Shown here: positions 7,813 through 17,660 of the stretch, piece after piece
Numbering within the stretch: the first letter of the stretch is position 1
How the letters are laid out: the number at the start of each line of letters is the position of its first letter
DNA from: Streptomyces actinomycinicus
GTDB lineage: Bacteria > Actinomycetota > Actinomycetes > Streptomycetales > Streptomycetaceae
DNA length: 64,000 nt
Direction of reading: 5' to 3'
NCBI RefSeq assembly: GCF_016741775.1
Contig: NZ_JAERRK010000002.1
Location: 372,001 to 436,000, forward strand
Program-made: the position numbers and the translations under genes
The notes under the pieces: model-generated
What the model saw: only the letters and a program-made list of their open reading frames with translations
What the model was told of the DNA's origin: nothing
The model's database searches: none

Positions 7813-9660
7813 TCATTCCACCGTCACCGATTTGGCCAGGTTCCGGGGCTGGTCCACCTCGTTGCCCCGGGCCGTCGCCAGCTCGCAGGCGAAGACCTGG
7901 AGCGGCACGGTGGCCACCAACGGCTGCAGCAGCGTCGGCGTGGCCGGGATCCGGATCAGGTGGTCGGCGTAGGGGACGACCGTCTCGTCGCCCTCCTCGG
8001 CGATCACGATGGTGCGGGCGCCGCGGGCGCGGATCTCCTGGATGTTGGAGACGATCTTGTCGTGCAGGACCGACCGGCCGCGCGGGGACGGTACGACGAC
8101 GACCACCGGCACGTCGTCCTCGATCAGCGCGATCGGCCCGTGCTTCAGCTCGCCGGCGGCGAAGCCCTCGGCGTGCATGTACGCCAGTTCCTTGAGCTTC
8201 AGGGCGCCTTCGAGGGCCACGGGGTAGCCCACGTGCCGGCCGAGGAACAGCACCGTGTCCTTGGCGGCCAGCGTCCGCGCCAGCTCCCGTACCGGCTCCA
8301 TGGTCTCCAGGACCCGTTCGACCTCGACCGAGATGCGGGACAGGTCCTTGATGACCGCCTGGATCTCGTCGCCCCACTTGGTGCCGCGCACCTGGCCCAG
8401 GTACAGGGCGACCAGGTAGCACGCCACCAGCTGGGTCAGGAACGCCTTCGTGGAGGCGACGGCGACCTCGGGGCCGGCGTGCGTGTACAGCACCGCGTCC
8501 GACTCACGGGGGATGGTCGAGCCGTTGGTGTTGCAGATCGCCAGCACCTTGGAGCCCTGCTCGCGGGCGTGCCGCAGCGCCATCAGGGTGTCCATGGTCT
8601 CGCCGGACTGGGAGATCGCGATCACCAGGGAACGGCCGTCCAGGATCGGGTCCCGGTAGCGGAACTCGCTCGCCAGCTCCACCTCGCACGGGATCCGCGT
8701 CCAGTGCTCGATGGCGTACTTGGCGATCAGGCCGGCGTGGAAGGCCGTACCGCAGGCGACGATGACGACCTTGTCGATCTCGCGCAGTTCGGAGGGGCTG
8801 ATCCGGACCTCGTCCAGGGTCAGCGAACCGGACGGGTCGATGCGCCCGAGGAGGGTGTCGGCGACCGCCTTGGGCTGCTCGGCGATCTCCTTGAGCATGA
8901 AGTAGTCGTAACCGCCCTTCTCGGCCGCCGATGCGTCCCAGTCCACGTGGTACGAGCGGACCTCGGCGGGACGGCCGTCGAAACCGGTCACCGTGACGCC
9001 GTCGCGCCGCAGTTCCACCACCTGGTCCTGGCCCAGCTCGATCGCCGACCGGGTGTGGGCGATGAACGCGGCGACGTCGGAGGCCAGGAACGCCTCGCCC
9101 TCGCCGACTCCCACCACCAGCGGCGAGTTCCGGCGGGCGCCGACCACCACGTCCGGCTCGTCGGCGTGCACCGCGACCAGCGTGAACGCGCCCTCCAGCC
9201 GCCGGCACACCAGCCGCATCGCCTCCGCCAGGTCGGCGGTCGCGGAGAACTCCTCCGCCAGCAGATGGGCGACGACCTCGGTGTCCGTCTCGGAGGTCAG
9301 CTCGTGGCCCCGCTCGGCCAGTTCGGCGCGCAGCACCGCGAAGTTCTCGATGATGCCGTTGTGGACCACCGCGACCCGGCCCGCGTTGTCCAGGTGCGGG
9401 TGCGCGTTGGCGTCCGTGGGGCCGCCGTGCGTGGCCCAGCGGGTGTGGCCGATGCCGGTCGAGCCCGTCGGCAACGGCCGGTCGACCAGCTCCTTCTCGA
9501 GGTTGACCAGCTTTCCGGCCTTCTTGGCGGCGGCCAGCCCGCCGTCCGCCGGTACGGCGACACCTGCCGAGTCGTACCCCCGGTACTCCAGCCGCTTCAG
9601 CCCGGCCATCACGACATCGAGCGCCGACTGCGACCCTACGTATCCCACGATTCCGCACAT
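7813..9660 (-). CDS. glmS: Glutamine--fructose-6-phosphate aminotransferase (isomerizing)
   Basis: 615 residues; makes glucosamine-6-phosphate, the first committed step to UDP-GlcNAc. The start is the ATG immediately before the nucleophilic Cys (MCGIVGYVGS); the longer frame is untranslated leader. The N-terminal Ntn glutaminase carries HTRWATHG and HNGIIEN. Two SIS sugar-isomerase domains follow (IVACGTAFHAGL; SQSGETMDT), and the C terminus ends PRNLAKSVTVE, the usual family ending. With glmM 2.2 kb away, it forms a hexosamine supply cluster. No glmS ribozyme is expected or seen. Confidence 0.97.
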   Translation of the reverse strand: MCGIVGYVGSQSALDVVMAGLKRLEYRGYDSAGVAVPADGGLAAAKKAGKLVNLEKELVDRPLPTGSTGIGHTRWATHGGPTDANAHPHLDNAGRVAVVHNGIIENFAVLRAELAERGHELTSETDTEVVAHLLAEEFSATADLAEAMRLVCRRLEGAFTLVAVHADEPDVVVGARRNSPLVVGVGEGEAFLASDVAAFIAHTRSAIELGQDQVVELRRDGVTVTGFDGRPAEVRSYHVDWDASAAEKGGYDYFMLKEIAEQPKAVADTLLGRIDPSGSLTLDEVRISPSELREIDKVVIVACGTAFHAGLIAKYAIEHWTRIPCEVELASEFRYRDPILDGRSLVIAISQSGETMDTLMALRHAREQGSKVLAICNTNGSTIPRESDAVLYTHAGPEVAVASTKAFLTQLVACYLVALYLGQVRGTKWGDEIQAVIKDLSRISVEVERVLETMEPVRELARTLAAKDTVLFLGRHVGYPVALEGALKLKELAYMHAEGFAAGELKHGPIALIEDDVPVVVVVPSPRGRSVLHDKIVSNIQEIRARGARTIVIAEEGDETVVPYADHLIRIPATPTLLQPLVATVPLQVFACELATARGNEVDQPRNLAKSVTVE

Positions 9661-9817
9661 GGGCGGCAGCCTACGGGCAGGCACCGGCCGGAAACCGCCT
9701 CCGTGTGCCCGAAATCGGAAATTCCCACCGCCGTACGAAGCTCCCCGCGACGGGCCGGTCCTGCGCGCGTGACGGACCCCACCCGCCGCCGCGTTCAAAC
9801 TCCGTTAACAATGGACT

Positions 9818-10807
9818 GTGATCTCACCGGTCTCCTCGATGCCCCGGAGCGCCCACCGGCACAGGCCGGAGGCGACTCCCTACGTCGACCTCACCCGCGC
9901 CGAGTGGAGTGCGCTGCGGGACAAGACACCGCTGCCGCTCACCGCCGAGGAGGTGGAGAAGCTCCGCGGTCTCGGTGACGTCATCGACCTGGACGAGGTG
10001 CGGGACATCTACCTCCCGCTGTCCCGGCTCCTCAACCTCTACGTCGGCGCCACGGACGGCCTGCGGGGTGCGCTGAACACCTTCCTGGGTGAACAGGGCT
10101 CCCAGTCCGGCACCCCGTTCGTCATAGGCGTCGCCGGCTCGGTCGCCGTCGGCAAGTCCACGGTCGCCCGCCTCCTGCAGGCCCTGCTCTCGCGCTGGCC
10201 CGAACACCCGCGCGTGGAGCTGGTGACGACCGACGGCTTCCTGCTGCCCACCCGGGAGCTGGAGGACCGGGGCCTGATGTCGCGGAAAGGCTTCCCCGAG
10301 TCCTACGACCGCCGGGCCCTCACCCGCTTCGTCGCCGACATCAAGGCCGGCAAGGGCGAGGTGACGGCGCCCGTCTACTCCCACCTCATCTACGACATCG
10401 TCCCGGACAAGCGGCTCACCGTCCGCCGTCCCGACATCCTGATCGTCGAGGGCCTGAACGTGCTCCAGCCCGCCCTCCCCGGCAAGGACGGCCGCACCCG
10501 GGTCGGTCTCGCCGACTACTTCGACTTCAGCGTGTACGTCGACGCGAGCGCCGAGGACATCGAGCGCTGGTACCTCAACCGCTTCAAGAAGCTGCGCCAG
10601 ACGGCGTTCCAGAAGCCGGACTCGTACTTCCGCAAGTACACCCAGGTCTCCGAGGACGAGGCCCTGGACTACGCCCGCACGCTGTGGCGGACGATCAACA
10701 AGCCCAACCTGGTCGAGAACATCGCCCCGACCCGCGGCCGGGCCACGCTCATCCTGCGCAAGGGCCCGGACCACAAGGTGCAGCGGCTCAGGCTCCGCAA
10801 GCTGTAG
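9818..10807 (+). CDS. coaA: Pantothenate kinase, type I
   Basis: 329 residues, ATP-dependent phosphorylation of pantothenate, the first step of CoA synthesis. The P-loop is [12 protein letters not shown] (near residue 105), followed by family motifs TTDGFL, FPESYD, PVYSHL and [12 protein letters not shown]. The GTG start (VISPVSS) follows a 157-nt divergent region from glmS; TTAACA lies 6-11 nt before the start, so transcription may begin very near the GTG. It is followed 22 nt later by the DUF389 gene. Confidence 0.95.
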   Translation: MISPVSSMPRSAHRHRPEATPYVDLTRAEWSALRDKTPLPLTAEEVEKLRGLGDVIDLDEVRDIYLPLSRLLNLYVGATDGLRGALNTFLGEQGSQSGTPFVIGVAGSVAVGKSTVARLLQALLSRWPEHPRVELVTTDGFLLPTRELEDRGLMSRKGFPESYDRRALTRFVADIKAGKGEVTAPVYSHLIYDIVPDKRLTVRRPDILIVEGLNVLQPALPGKDGRTRVGLADYFDFSVYVDASAEDIERWYLNRFKKLRQTAFQKPDSYFRKYTQVSEDEALDYARTLWRTINKPNLVENIAPTRGRATLILRKGPDHKVQRLRLRKL

Positions 10808-10829
10808 GCCCGCCTGTTAGAAAGGCGTC

Positions 10830-11762
10830 ATGCTGCATCTGCGCCTGATCACACCGGCGGACAGGACCGACGACGTGGTCCACCTGATCGAGAGGACGGT
10901 CGGTACGGCCCACCTGGTGGTGCTCCCGGGCGCCGCACGCGACCCCGTCGGGGACGTCGTGATGTGCGACGTGGCGCGCGAGGCGGGGGACGAACTCATC
11001 GGTGGACTGCGCCGGGCGGGGCTGGACGAGACCGGCTCGATCGCCGTGGAGGACATCGACCTGTCGCTGTCCCGGCGGGCCGACGAGGCCGAGGAGGAGG
11101 CGCCGGGCGAGGGCGCGGACGCGGTGCTGTGGGAGGGGCTCACCGAGGCCACGCACGAGGAGTCGACGCTGACGGTCACCTACCTCGCCTTCATAACGCT
11201 GGCCACGATGATCGCCGCCTGCGGCGTCGTCCTGGACAACGCGATCCTGATCGTCGGCGCGATGGCGGTGGGACCGGAGTTCGGCCCGCTGGCCGGCATC
11301 TGCACGGCCCTCGTACGGCGCCATCCGCGGCTGGCCTGGCGTTCACTGATCGCGCTGCTGGTGGGCTTCGCGGTGGCGATGGCGGTGACCGTCGGCTTCA
11401 GCCTGTTCATGGACGTCATCGGGCTGTTCCACCGGTCCCAGCTGGACGGCGAGCGGCCCAACACGGCGTTCGTGTACGCGCCGGACTGGTTCTCGTTCAT
11501 CGTGGCCGTACTGGCCGGCATCGCCGGCACCCTGTCCCTGACCTCGGCGAAGTCGGGGGCGCTGGTGGGCGTGGCCATCTCGGTGACGACGGTCCCGGCC
11601 GCCGCCAACGCCGCCGTGGCCCTGGCCTACGGGGACCCCTCGCAGACGCTCGGCTCGACGAACCAACTCCTGCTGAACCTCTTGGGCATCGTCCTGGCGG
11701 GCACCCTCACCTTGCTGGCCCAGAAATGGTTCTGGACGAAACAGCGGGAGCGGCTGTCCTAG
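10830..11762 (+). CDS. DUF389 family integral membrane protein
   Basis: 310 residues. The N-terminal ~105 residues form a cytoplasmic ACT-like or DUF389 head ending in an acidic linker (DEAEEEAPGEGAD). About six transmembrane segments follow, with the signature VGAMAVGPEFGPLAGIC in the second. DUF389 proteins are widespread and of unknown function; a transport role has been proposed. It probably shares a transcript with coaA (22-nt gap) and converges on glmM. Confidence 0.85.
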   Translation: MLHLRLITPADRTDDVVHLIERTVGTAHLVVLPGAARDPVGDVVMCDVAREAGDELIGGLRRAGLDETGSIAVEDIDLSLSRRADEAEEEAPGEGADAVLWEGLTEATHEESTLTVTYLAFITLATMIAACGVVLDNAILIVGAMAVGPEFGPLAGICTALVRRHPRLAWRSLIALLVGFAVAMAVTVGFSLFMDVIGLFHRSQLDGERPNTAFVYAPDWFSFIVAVLAGIAGTLSLTSAKSGALVGVAISVTTVPAAANAAVALAYGDPSQTLGSTNQLLLNLLGIVLAGTLTLLAQKWFWTKQRERLS

Positions 11763-11858
11763 GGCGCCGCAGCCGGCCCGAGGCCGTGGGGAACCGTGCG
11801 ATCGACCGGCGTACCGCCCGTGGTCCGCGGGACACAGTTCCCCGTCGCCGGAACCGGA

Positions 11859-13217
11859 CTAGCCGAGGGCCGACTTCACCGCGTCGGCCAGGCGGCCGGC
11901 GACCGTGCGGGCCTGCTCGATGTCCGCGGCCTCGACCATGACCCGTACCAGCGGCTCGGTGCCGGAAGGCCGCAGCAGCACCCGCCCGGTCTCCCCCAGC
12001 TCCCGCTCGGCCTCGGCCACCGCGGCGGCGAGATCGGCCGACGTCTTCACCCGGGACCTGTCCACGTCCGGGACGTTGATCAGGACCTGCGGCAGCCGCT
12101 CCATGACGGACGCCAGTTCCCGCAGCGAACGGCCGGTCTGCGCGACCCGCGCCGCCAGCAGCAGGCCGGTCAGCGTGCCGTCACCGGTGGTCGCGTGGTC
12201 GAGGACGATGACGTGCCCGGACTGCTCGCCGCCGAGGGCGAACCCGTGCTCCTTCATCTCCTCCAGCACGTACCGGTCACCGACGGCGGTCTGCACCAGC
12301 CGGATGCCCTCGCGCTGCATGGCCAGCTTGAAGCCGAGGTTGGACATCACCGTGGCGACCACGGTGTCGGAGCGCAGCTCGGAGCGCTCCCGCATGGCCA
12401 GCGCGAGCACGGCGAGGATCTGGTCGCCGTCGACCTCCTCGCCGGTGTGGTCCACGGCCAGGCAGCGGTCGGCGTCACCGTCGTGCGCGATGCCCAGGGC
12501 GGCGCCGTGCTCGACGACCGCGGCCTTCAGCTTGTCCAGGTGGGTCGAGCCGCAGCCGTCGTTGATGTTGAGGCCGTCCGGCTGGGCACCGATCGTGACG
12601 ACCTCGGCACCCGCCCGCGAGAACGCCTCCGGCGAGACCCCCGAGGCCGCGCCGTGCGCTTCGTCCAGGACGACCTTCAGGCCGTCGAGCCGGTTGGGGA
12701 GCACCGACAGCAGATGGCCGATGTACTGCTCGAAGCCCTCGTCGTACGAGCGCACGCGCCCGACGCCGGCACCCGTCGGCCGCTCCCACGGCTCGCCGTG
12801 CCGGTGCGACTCGTAGACCGCCTCGATCTTGTCCTCCAGCTCGTCGGCGAGTTTGTGGCCGCCGCGGGCGAAGAACTTGATGCCGTTGTCCGGCATGGCG
12901 TTGTGGCTGGCGGAGAGCATCACGCCCAGGTCAGCGCCGAGTGCGCCGGTGAGGTACGCCACCGCGGGCGTCGGCAGCACGCCGACCCGCAGGACGTCGA
13001 CGCCCGCGCTGGCCAGACCCGCCACCATCGCCGCCTCCAGGAACTCCCCGGACGCGCGCGGGTCCCGTCCGACCACAGCCGTCGGCTTGTGGCCCTCGAA
13101 GGTGCCCGCCTCGGCCAGCACGTGCGCCGCGGCGACGGAGAGGCCCAGCGCCATCTCTGCCGTGAGATCCGCGTTGGCGACACCGCGCACGCCGTCCGTG
13201 CCGAAGAGTCGTCCCAC
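11859..13217 (-). CDS. glmM: Phosphoglucosamine mutase
   Basis: 452 residues, converts glucosamine-6-phosphate to glucosamine-1-phosphate for UDP-GlcNAc. The GTG start ([12 protein letters not shown]) is fixed by a perfect AGGAGG six nt upstream, so the 27-residue upstream extension is rejected. The phosphoserine motif is [11 protein letters not shown] (Ser near residue 100), the metal loop DGDADRC and the phosphate-binding loop [10 protein letters not shown] at the C terminus. It lies downstream of rpsI but behind strong hairpins, so it likely has its own promoter. Confidence 0.96.
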   Translation of the reverse strand: MGRLFGTDGVRGVANADLTAEMALGLSVAAAHVLAEAGTFEGHKPTAVVGRDPRASGEFLEAAMVAGLASAGVDVLRVGVLPTPAVAYLTGALGADLGVMLSASHNAMPDNGIKFFARGGHKLADELEDKIEAVYESHRHGEPWERPTGAGVGRVRSYDEGFEQYIGHLLSVLPNRLDGLKVVLDEAHGAASGVSPEAFSRAGAEVVTIGAQPDGLNINDGCGSTHLDKLKAAVVEHGAALGIAHDGDADRCLAVDHTGEEVDGDQILAVLALAMRERSELRSDTVVATVMSNLGFKLAMQREGIRLVQTAVGDRYVLEEMKEHGFALGGEQSGHVIVLDHATTGDGTLTGLLLAARVAQTGRSLRELASVMERLPQVLINVPDVDRSRVKTSADLAAAVAEAERELGETGRVLLRPSGTEPLVRVMVEAADIEQARTVAGRLADAVKSALG

Positions 13218-13292
13218 TTGTCCTCCTGAGGAAGCGTCGATGCCGGAAGCGGAGGGCGCCGTGTCGGGTGTCAGGCGCTCCGGTATCCGATC

Positions 13293-13317
13293 ACACAAGC
13301 CTTTGAGCGTCTTGTGT
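13293..13317. promoter_or_regulatory. Inverted repeat upstream of glmM
   Basis: The arms ACACAAG (13293-13299) and CTTGTGT (13311-13317), spaced by 11 nt, lie about 76 nt upstream of the glmM start. Position and symmetry fit an operator or promoter-proximal element. No regulator can be named. Confidence 0.3.
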
Positions 13318-13343
13318 CGTTATACGCCCTTGGCTGGGATAAG

Positions 13344-13418
13344 CGAACGCCCCGGAGGCACATGTGGCGTGCCGCCGGGGCGTTCGGAGTACGTGGGGCC
13401 GAAGCCCGTACCACGTAC
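13344..13418 (-). terminator. Double hairpin terminator of the rplM-rpsI operon
   Basis: Just after the rpsI stop, GTACGTGG/CCACGTAC (13389-13418) forms an 8-bp stem. It is followed downstream by a 12-bp perfect stem with arms CGAACGCCCCGG (13344-13355) and its complement (13375-13386), plus an inner 5-bp stem. This should insulate rplM-rpsI from glmM. Confidence 0.8.
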
Positions 13419-13434
13419 GAGCAGGCAGCGAAGC

Positions 13435-13947
13435 TTAGCGCTTGCTGTACTGCGGAGCCTTGCGGGCCTTCTTCAGACCGGCCTTCTTGCGCTCGACCGC
13501 ACGGTCGTCGCGCTTGAGGAAGCCGGCCTTCTTCAGCGGGCCGCGGTTGTTGTCGACGTCAGCCTCGTTCAGCGCACGGGCGACACCGAGACGGAGCGCA
13601 CCGGCCTGACCGGAGACACCGCCACCCGCGATGCGGGCGATGACGTCGTAACGGCCCTCGAGCTCGAGCACCTTGAAGGGCTCGTTGACTTCCTGCTGGT
13701 GCACCTTGTTCGGGAAGTAGTCCTCGAGGGTGCGACCGTTGATCTTCCACTTGCCGGTGCCCGGAACGATCCGGACGCGGGCGATGGCGTTCTTGCGGCG
13801 GCCCAGGCCGGCGGCCGGCTGGGGCTCGCCGAAGCGGGAGGCCAGGGACTCCGAGGTGTACTCGCCCTCGACGGGGACCTCGGACTCGGTGGTGTAGCTG
13901 TCGATGTCAAGCTCTTCGAGCGGCTGCTCGGCAGTGGTCTCGGCCAC
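13435..13947 (-). CDS. rpsI: 30S ribosomal protein S9 (uS9)
   Basis: 170 residues. An acidic N-terminal extension of about 38 residues typical of actinobacteria precedes the core [19 protein letters not shown]. The C-terminal tail ([12 protein letters not shown]) reaches the P-site tRNA. The start is GTG with an AGGAGAA ribosome site. It follows rplM after 42 nt in the conserved rplM-rpsI operon. Confidence 0.98.
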   Translation of the reverse strand: MAETTAEQPLEELDIDSYTTESEVPVEGEYTSESLASRFGEPQPAAGLGRRKNAIARVRIVPGTGKWKINGRTLEDYFPNKVHQQEVNEPFKVLELEGRYDVIARIAGGGVSGQAGALRLGVARALNEADVDNNRGPLKKAGFLKRDDRAVERKKAGLKKARKAPQYSKR

Positions 13948-13989
13948 GGTTCTCCTCAGATTCTCTTCAGTCTTAGGGGGTGGCCGGAC

Positions 13990-14433
13990 TTACTGCGCGA
14001 CCTGGGTGATCTCGAAAGGCACCGGCTGCTGGGCAGCGTGCGGGTGCTGGTCACCCTTGTAGACCTTCAGCTTCGAGAGCATCTGACGGCCCAGGGAGTT
14101 CTTGGGGAGCATGCCCTTGACGGCCTTCTCGATGGCCTTCTCGGGGTTCTTGTCCAGCAGCTCGTCGTAGCGGACGGAGCGCAGACCACCCGGGTAGCCG
14201 GAGTGGCGGTACGCCATCTTCTGGGTCCGCTTGTTGCCGGACAGGTGCACCTTGTCGGCGTTGATGATGATGACGAAGTCACCAGCGTCGACGTGCGGCG
14301 CGTAGATCGGCTTGTGCTTGCCCCGGAGGAGGGTCGCTGCAGTGGTGGCGAGACGACCCAGGACGACGTCCTGAGCGTCGATGACGTGCCACTGGCGCGT
14401 CACATCGCCGGGCTTGGGGCTGTACGTACGCAC
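13990..14433 (-). CDS. rplM: 50S ribosomal protein L13 (uL13)
   Basis: 147 residues from the GTG at 14433 ([20 protein letters not shown]), the family length; the upstream 54-residue extension is leader sequence. Motifs [17 protein letters not shown] and [14 protein letters not shown] are those of uL13. It is the first gene of rplM-rpsI, with a leader of about 170 nt behind a good promoter. Confidence 0.98.
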   Translation of the reverse strand: MRTYSPKPGDVTRQWHVIDAQDVVLGRLATTAATLLRGKHKPIYAPHVDAGDFVIIINADKVHLSGNKRTQKMAYRHSGYPGGLRSVRYDELLDKNPEKAIEKAVKGMLPKNSLGRQMLSKLKVYKGDQHPHAAQQPVPFEITQVAQ

Positions 14434-14611
14434 GGTTCGTAGCCTTCGCTTCGAGTGAATGGTCCTGAACAGGTCACCGAAACGATCACGACAGCCTTGA
14501 CCCACGGCGGCGACGCATACCGCGTACGTGGGGTCGCTGGTCATCGGCCCGGTGGACCGGTGTAAGGGCCCGTCCCGTGAGAATGAGCAAGCCAATACAC
14601 AACGAAGAAGT

Positions 14612-14641
14612 AGGTTACCGGGCGGCCCCCGACCGGGTCAA
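14612..14641 (-). promoter_or_regulatory. rplM-rpsI promoter (sigma-HrdB type)
   Basis: On the minus strand TTGACC (14641-14636) is followed after 18 nt by TAACCT (14617-14612), close to the principal vegetative sigma consensus. The start point would be near 14605, giving a leader of about 170 nt before rplM. Confidence 0.75.
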
Positions 14642-14700
14642 AACGAGGCGGGCCGACACACGGACCCCGCACCACCGGCCCCCCGTCTAAGATGCGCCCC

Positions 14701-15579
14701 ATGAGTTACGGGCAGGGGGGACCCCAGTCTCAGTGGGATCCCTGGAAACCGCATTCCCAGCAGCCGTGGAACGACACGTCCGACGACGGGACCCCTGACT
14801 GGGCCGCGCTCGCCGAGGCCTCGGAGTCACGGAACAAGCGCCGCAGACTGCTGTACATAGCCGGCGGCGTGCTCGCCACGATCGGGATAGGCACCGCGGT
14901 CGCCATGGCGGTCGTGTCCGCGGACGGCGGCGACCCCCAGGCGGGCCCCAGCAACCTGCCCGCCAGCGCCTCGCTGCCCGGCTCCGGCACCGCGACGCCG
15001 TCCTTCGCGCCGACCAGCGCCCCGCCGCCGCTGGACCCCAAGGACTTCATCTCCAGCGCCGAGAAGGACACCGCGCCGCTGAGCCCCGCCACCTTGTTCC
15101 CGGGCACGCAGCTGACCATGGGCGGGACGGTGTACAAGAAGGGCGCCACGGCCGACACCAAGAGCTGTGCCGGCGCCGCCGGCGGCAGCCTGCCGAAGGT
15201 CCTCACCGCCAACGGCTGCACCCGCCTGCTGCGCGCCACGTACACCAAGGGCGACGGCATCGCCGTCACCGTCGGCATCGCGGTCTTCGACACCGCGGCC
15301 CAGGCCACGAAGGCCAAGGCACAGACCGACGACCGGAGCATCGTGCGCTCGCTGGCCGGCAAGGGCGTGAAGTCCTTCTGTGACGGGGCGTTCTGCCGCT
15401 CGACCCGGAACGCCTACGGCCGCTACGCGTACTTCACGGTCGCCGGTTTCACCAACGGCAAGGACGTCACGGACAAGGACACCCCGGTCTTCCGCGTCGG
15501 CAACGACCTGGCCCAGTTCGCCGTCAACCAGATCCACCGCCGCGGCCAGGCCCAGGCATCGGCCGCCGCGAACCGCTAG
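14701..15579 (+). CDS. Single-pass membrane protein of unknown function
   Basis: 292 residues. A Gln/Trp/Pro-rich cytoplasmic N terminus (MSYGQGGPQSQWDPWKP) leads to a basic RNKRRRLLY stop and one transmembrane helix (about residues 50-73). An extracytoplasmic Pro/Ser/Thr linker and a folded domain of about 180 residues with four cysteines follow. I do not recognise a named domain. Its position next to rplM and its architecture suggest a lineage-conserved envelope protein. Start: the ATG of MSYG, three codons inside the longest frame. It converges on the ppm gene with a 5-nt gap. Confidence 0.75.
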   Translation: MSYGQGGPQSQWDPWKPHSQQPWNDTSDDGTPDWAALAEASESRNKRRRLLYIAGGVLATIGIGTAVAMAVVSADGGDPQAGPSNLPASASLPGSGTATPSFAPTSAPPPLDPKDFISSAEKDTAPLSPATLFPGTQLTMGGTVYKKGATADTKSCAGAAGGSLPKVLTANGCTRLLRATYTKGDGIAVTVGIAVFDTAAQATKAKAQTDDRSIVRSLAGKGVKSFCDGAFCRSTRNAYGRYAYFTVAGFTNGKDVTDKDTPVFRVGNDLAQFAVNQIHRRGQAQASAAANR

Positions 15580-15584
15580 CCGGG

Positions 15585-16337
15585 TCAGCGCCGCTTCAGC
15601 CGCAGCCGCACCGGTACCACGGCCGACTCCAGCTGGGTGCGCAGCGTCATCTTCGAGACACCCTCCGTCCGCTCGGCGAAGCGGATCGGGATCTCGGCGG
15701 CCCGGTGTCCGGCCTGTACGGCCCTGTACTTCAGCTCCACCTGGAAGCTGTAGCCCGCGCTGTCCAGGGACGACAGGTCCACGTCCCGCAGGGTCGCCGC
15801 CGACCACAGGTTGAAGCCGGCGGTGATGTCGTGGATGTCGGTGCCGAGGATGGTGCGCGCGTACCGGTTGGCGAACCGGGAGAGCAGGACGCGGTGCGCG
15901 CCCCAGTCCTCGGCCAGCGAACCGCCCTCGACGTACCGGCTGCCGACCACCAGGCCCGCACCGGAGGACAGGGCCGTCTCCAGCATGCGGGGCACCGCCT
16001 CCACGGGGTGACTGCCGTCGGCGTCCATCTGGACGACGTACGCGGCGCCCTCCTCCAGCGCGGCGGACATCCCCGCGGTGTACGCCCGTCCCAGGCCGTC
16101 CTTCCCGGTGCGGTGCAGCACGCTCATCCGGCGCCGGCCTCCGGCGCCGTCGGCGTTGTACTTCTCGGCCAGCTCCTCGGCGATCCGTCCGGTGCCGTCG
16201 GGGCTGGAGTCGTCGACGATCTTCAGATGCAGTGCGTCGAGCGGCAGGCCGAGCACGGCCTCGGCCATCCCGGGCAGGTTCGCCGCCTCGTTGTAGGTCG
16301 GCATCACCACGGTGACCGGCACGCCCTCGTACGCCAT
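15585..16337 (-). CDS. Polyprenol monophosphomannose synthase-like GT2
   Basis: 250 residues, soluble GT-A fold of the DPM1/Ppm1 type: VVMPTYNEAANLP, VDDSSPDGTG, the DADGSHP metal motif, DITAGFNLW and a C-terminal RTEGVSKM segment. Members transfer mannose (or another hexose) from GDP- to polyprenyl-phosphate, providing the lipid donor for GT-C transferases. One such enzyme is encoded two genes upstream. The ATG shares one base with the stop of the UDP-glucose dehydrogenase gene (TGATG), so translation is coupled. Last gene of the five-gene operon. Confidence 0.85.
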   Translation of the reverse strand: MAYEGVPVTVVMPTYNEAANLPGMAEAVLGLPLDALHLKIVDDSSPDGTGRIAEELAEKYNADGAGGRRRMSVLHRTGKDGLGRAYTAGMSAALEEGAAYVVQMDADGSHPVEAVPRMLETALSSGAGLVVGSRYVEGGSLAEDWGAHRVLLSRFANRYARTILGTDIHDITAGFNLWSAATLRDVDLSSLDSAGYSFQVELKYRAVQAGHRAAEIPIRFAERTEGVSKMTLRTQLESAVVPVRLRLKRR

Positions 16338-17641
16338 CACTGCCCCTCCTCCTCCGGCGCCGGCCTGCCCAGCGCCCGGAACCGCCAGCCCGCCGCGGTC
16401 CAGCGGTCCGCGTCGAGCACCCCGCGCCCGTCCACGATCCGCGGCCGGGCCACCAGCATGGCGGCCCGCTCCGGGTCGATCGCCCGGAACTGCGGCCACT
16501 CGGTCAGATGCAACACCAGTCCGGCCCCGCGCAGCGCGTCCTCCGCGGTCAGCGCGTACCCGAGCAGCGGGAACGCCTTGCGGGCGTTGTCCATGGCCTC
16601 GGGGTCGTGGACGGTGACGTCGGCGCCCTCGAGCCGCAGCCGGGCGGCCACGGCCAGTGCGGGCGAGTCGCGGATGTCGTCGGAGCCGGGCTTGAAGGCC
16701 GCGCCGAGCACCGCGACCCGGACCCCGAGCACGTCCCCTCCGCACAGCTCGCGGGCCAGCTGCGCCACCCGGTCCCGGCGGCGCATGTTGATCGCGTCCA
16801 CCTCGCGCAGGAAGGACAGCGGGGTGCCCAGCTCGTCGGCGCGGTGCGCGAAGGCGCGGATGTCCTTGGGCAGACAGCCGCCGCCGAAGCCGACCCCGGC
16901 GCTCAGGAACTTCGGGCCGATCCGGTCGTCGTGGCCCAGCGCCTCGGCGAGGGTGCGCACGTCACCGCCCGCGGCCTCGCAGACCTCGGCCATCGCGTTG
17001 ATGAAGGAGATCTTGGTGGCGAGGAAGGCGTTGGCGGCCGTCTTGACCAGTTCGGCGGTCGGGAAGTCCGCGGTGACGAGGGGGGTGCCGGCGGCGAGGA
17101 CCGGCGCGTACACGGCACGCAGGATCGTTTCGGCCCGTGCCGACTCCACCCCGAACACCAGCCGGTCCGGGCGCAGCGTGTCCTCGACCGCGAAGCCCTC
17201 GCGCAGGAACTCCGGGTTCCAGGCGACCTCCGGGTCGCAGGTGCGCGCCAGCCGGCCCGCCGTCCCGACCGGCACGGTCGACTTGCCCACCAGGAGCGCG
17301 TCCGGCGCCGCGTGTGCGGCGAGGGCCGCGAAGGCGGCGTCGACGTAGGTCAGGTCGGCGGCGTCGGAGTCCCTTCGCTGCGGGGTGCCGACGCACACGA
17401 AGTGCACCTCGCCGAATGCGCCGGCCTCCGCGTAGGAGGTGGTGAAGCGCAGCCGGCCGCTCGCGGTGTGCTTGGCGATCAGCTCGGGCAGCCCCGGCTC
17501 GTGGAAGGGCACCTTCCCCGCGCTCAGCGCGGCGATCTTCTCCGGGTCGACGTCGACGCCGAGCACCTCGTGGCCCAGCTCCGCCATGCAGGCGGCGTGG
17601 GTGGCACCGAGGTATCCGGTGCCGATGACGGTGAGCCGCAT
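16337..17641 (-). CDS. UDP-glucose 6-dehydrogenase
   Basis: 434 residues of the UDP-glucose/GDP-mannose dehydrogenase family. Features are the N-terminal NAD fold VIGTGYLGATHA, VGVD-type turn, VGTPQ, STVPVGT, the catalytic Cys in GFGGGCLPKD (near residue 260) and the C-terminal UDP-binding domain (AFKPGSDDIRDSPAL). The last of these favours UDP-glucose over GDP-mannose. It makes UDP-glucuronate, a precursor of acidic polysaccharides. It sits 19 nt after the GT-C gene and overlaps ppm by one base. Confidence 0.9.
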   Translation of the reverse strand: MRLTVIGTGYLGATHAACMAELGHEVLGVDVDPEKIAALSAGKVPFHEPGLPELIAKHTASGRLRFTTSYAEAGAFGEVHFVCVGTPQRRDSDAADLTYVDAAFAALAAHAAPDALLVGKSTVPVGTAGRLARTCDPEVAWNPEFLREGFAVEDTLRPDRLVFGVESARAETILRAVYAPVLAAGTPLVTADFPTAELVKTAANAFLATKISFINAMAEVCEAAGGDVRTLAEALGHDDRIGPKFLSAGVGFGGGCLPKDIRAFAHRADELGTPLSFLREVDAINMRRRDRVAQLARELCGGDVLGVRVAVLGAAFKPGSDDIRDSPALAVAARLRLEGADVTVHDPEAMDNARKAFPLLGYALTAEDALRGAGLVLHLTEWPQFRAIDPERAAMLVARPRIVDGRGVLDADRWTAAGWRFRALGRPAPEEEGQ

Positions 17642-17660
17642 GGGAACGGCCTTTCTCGCT

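Noticed and set aside
11790..11860. A further copy of the GCAGTTCCCCGCGCC element between the DUF389 gene and glmM
   Set aside because: Only ACAGTTCCCCGTCGCC matches and the flanks do not; similarity is too short to call.
13990..14595. Longer L13 with a 54-residue N-terminal extension
   Set aside because: The added part reads across the mapped leader downstream of the promoter, and the GTG at 14433 gives the conserved 147-residue protein.
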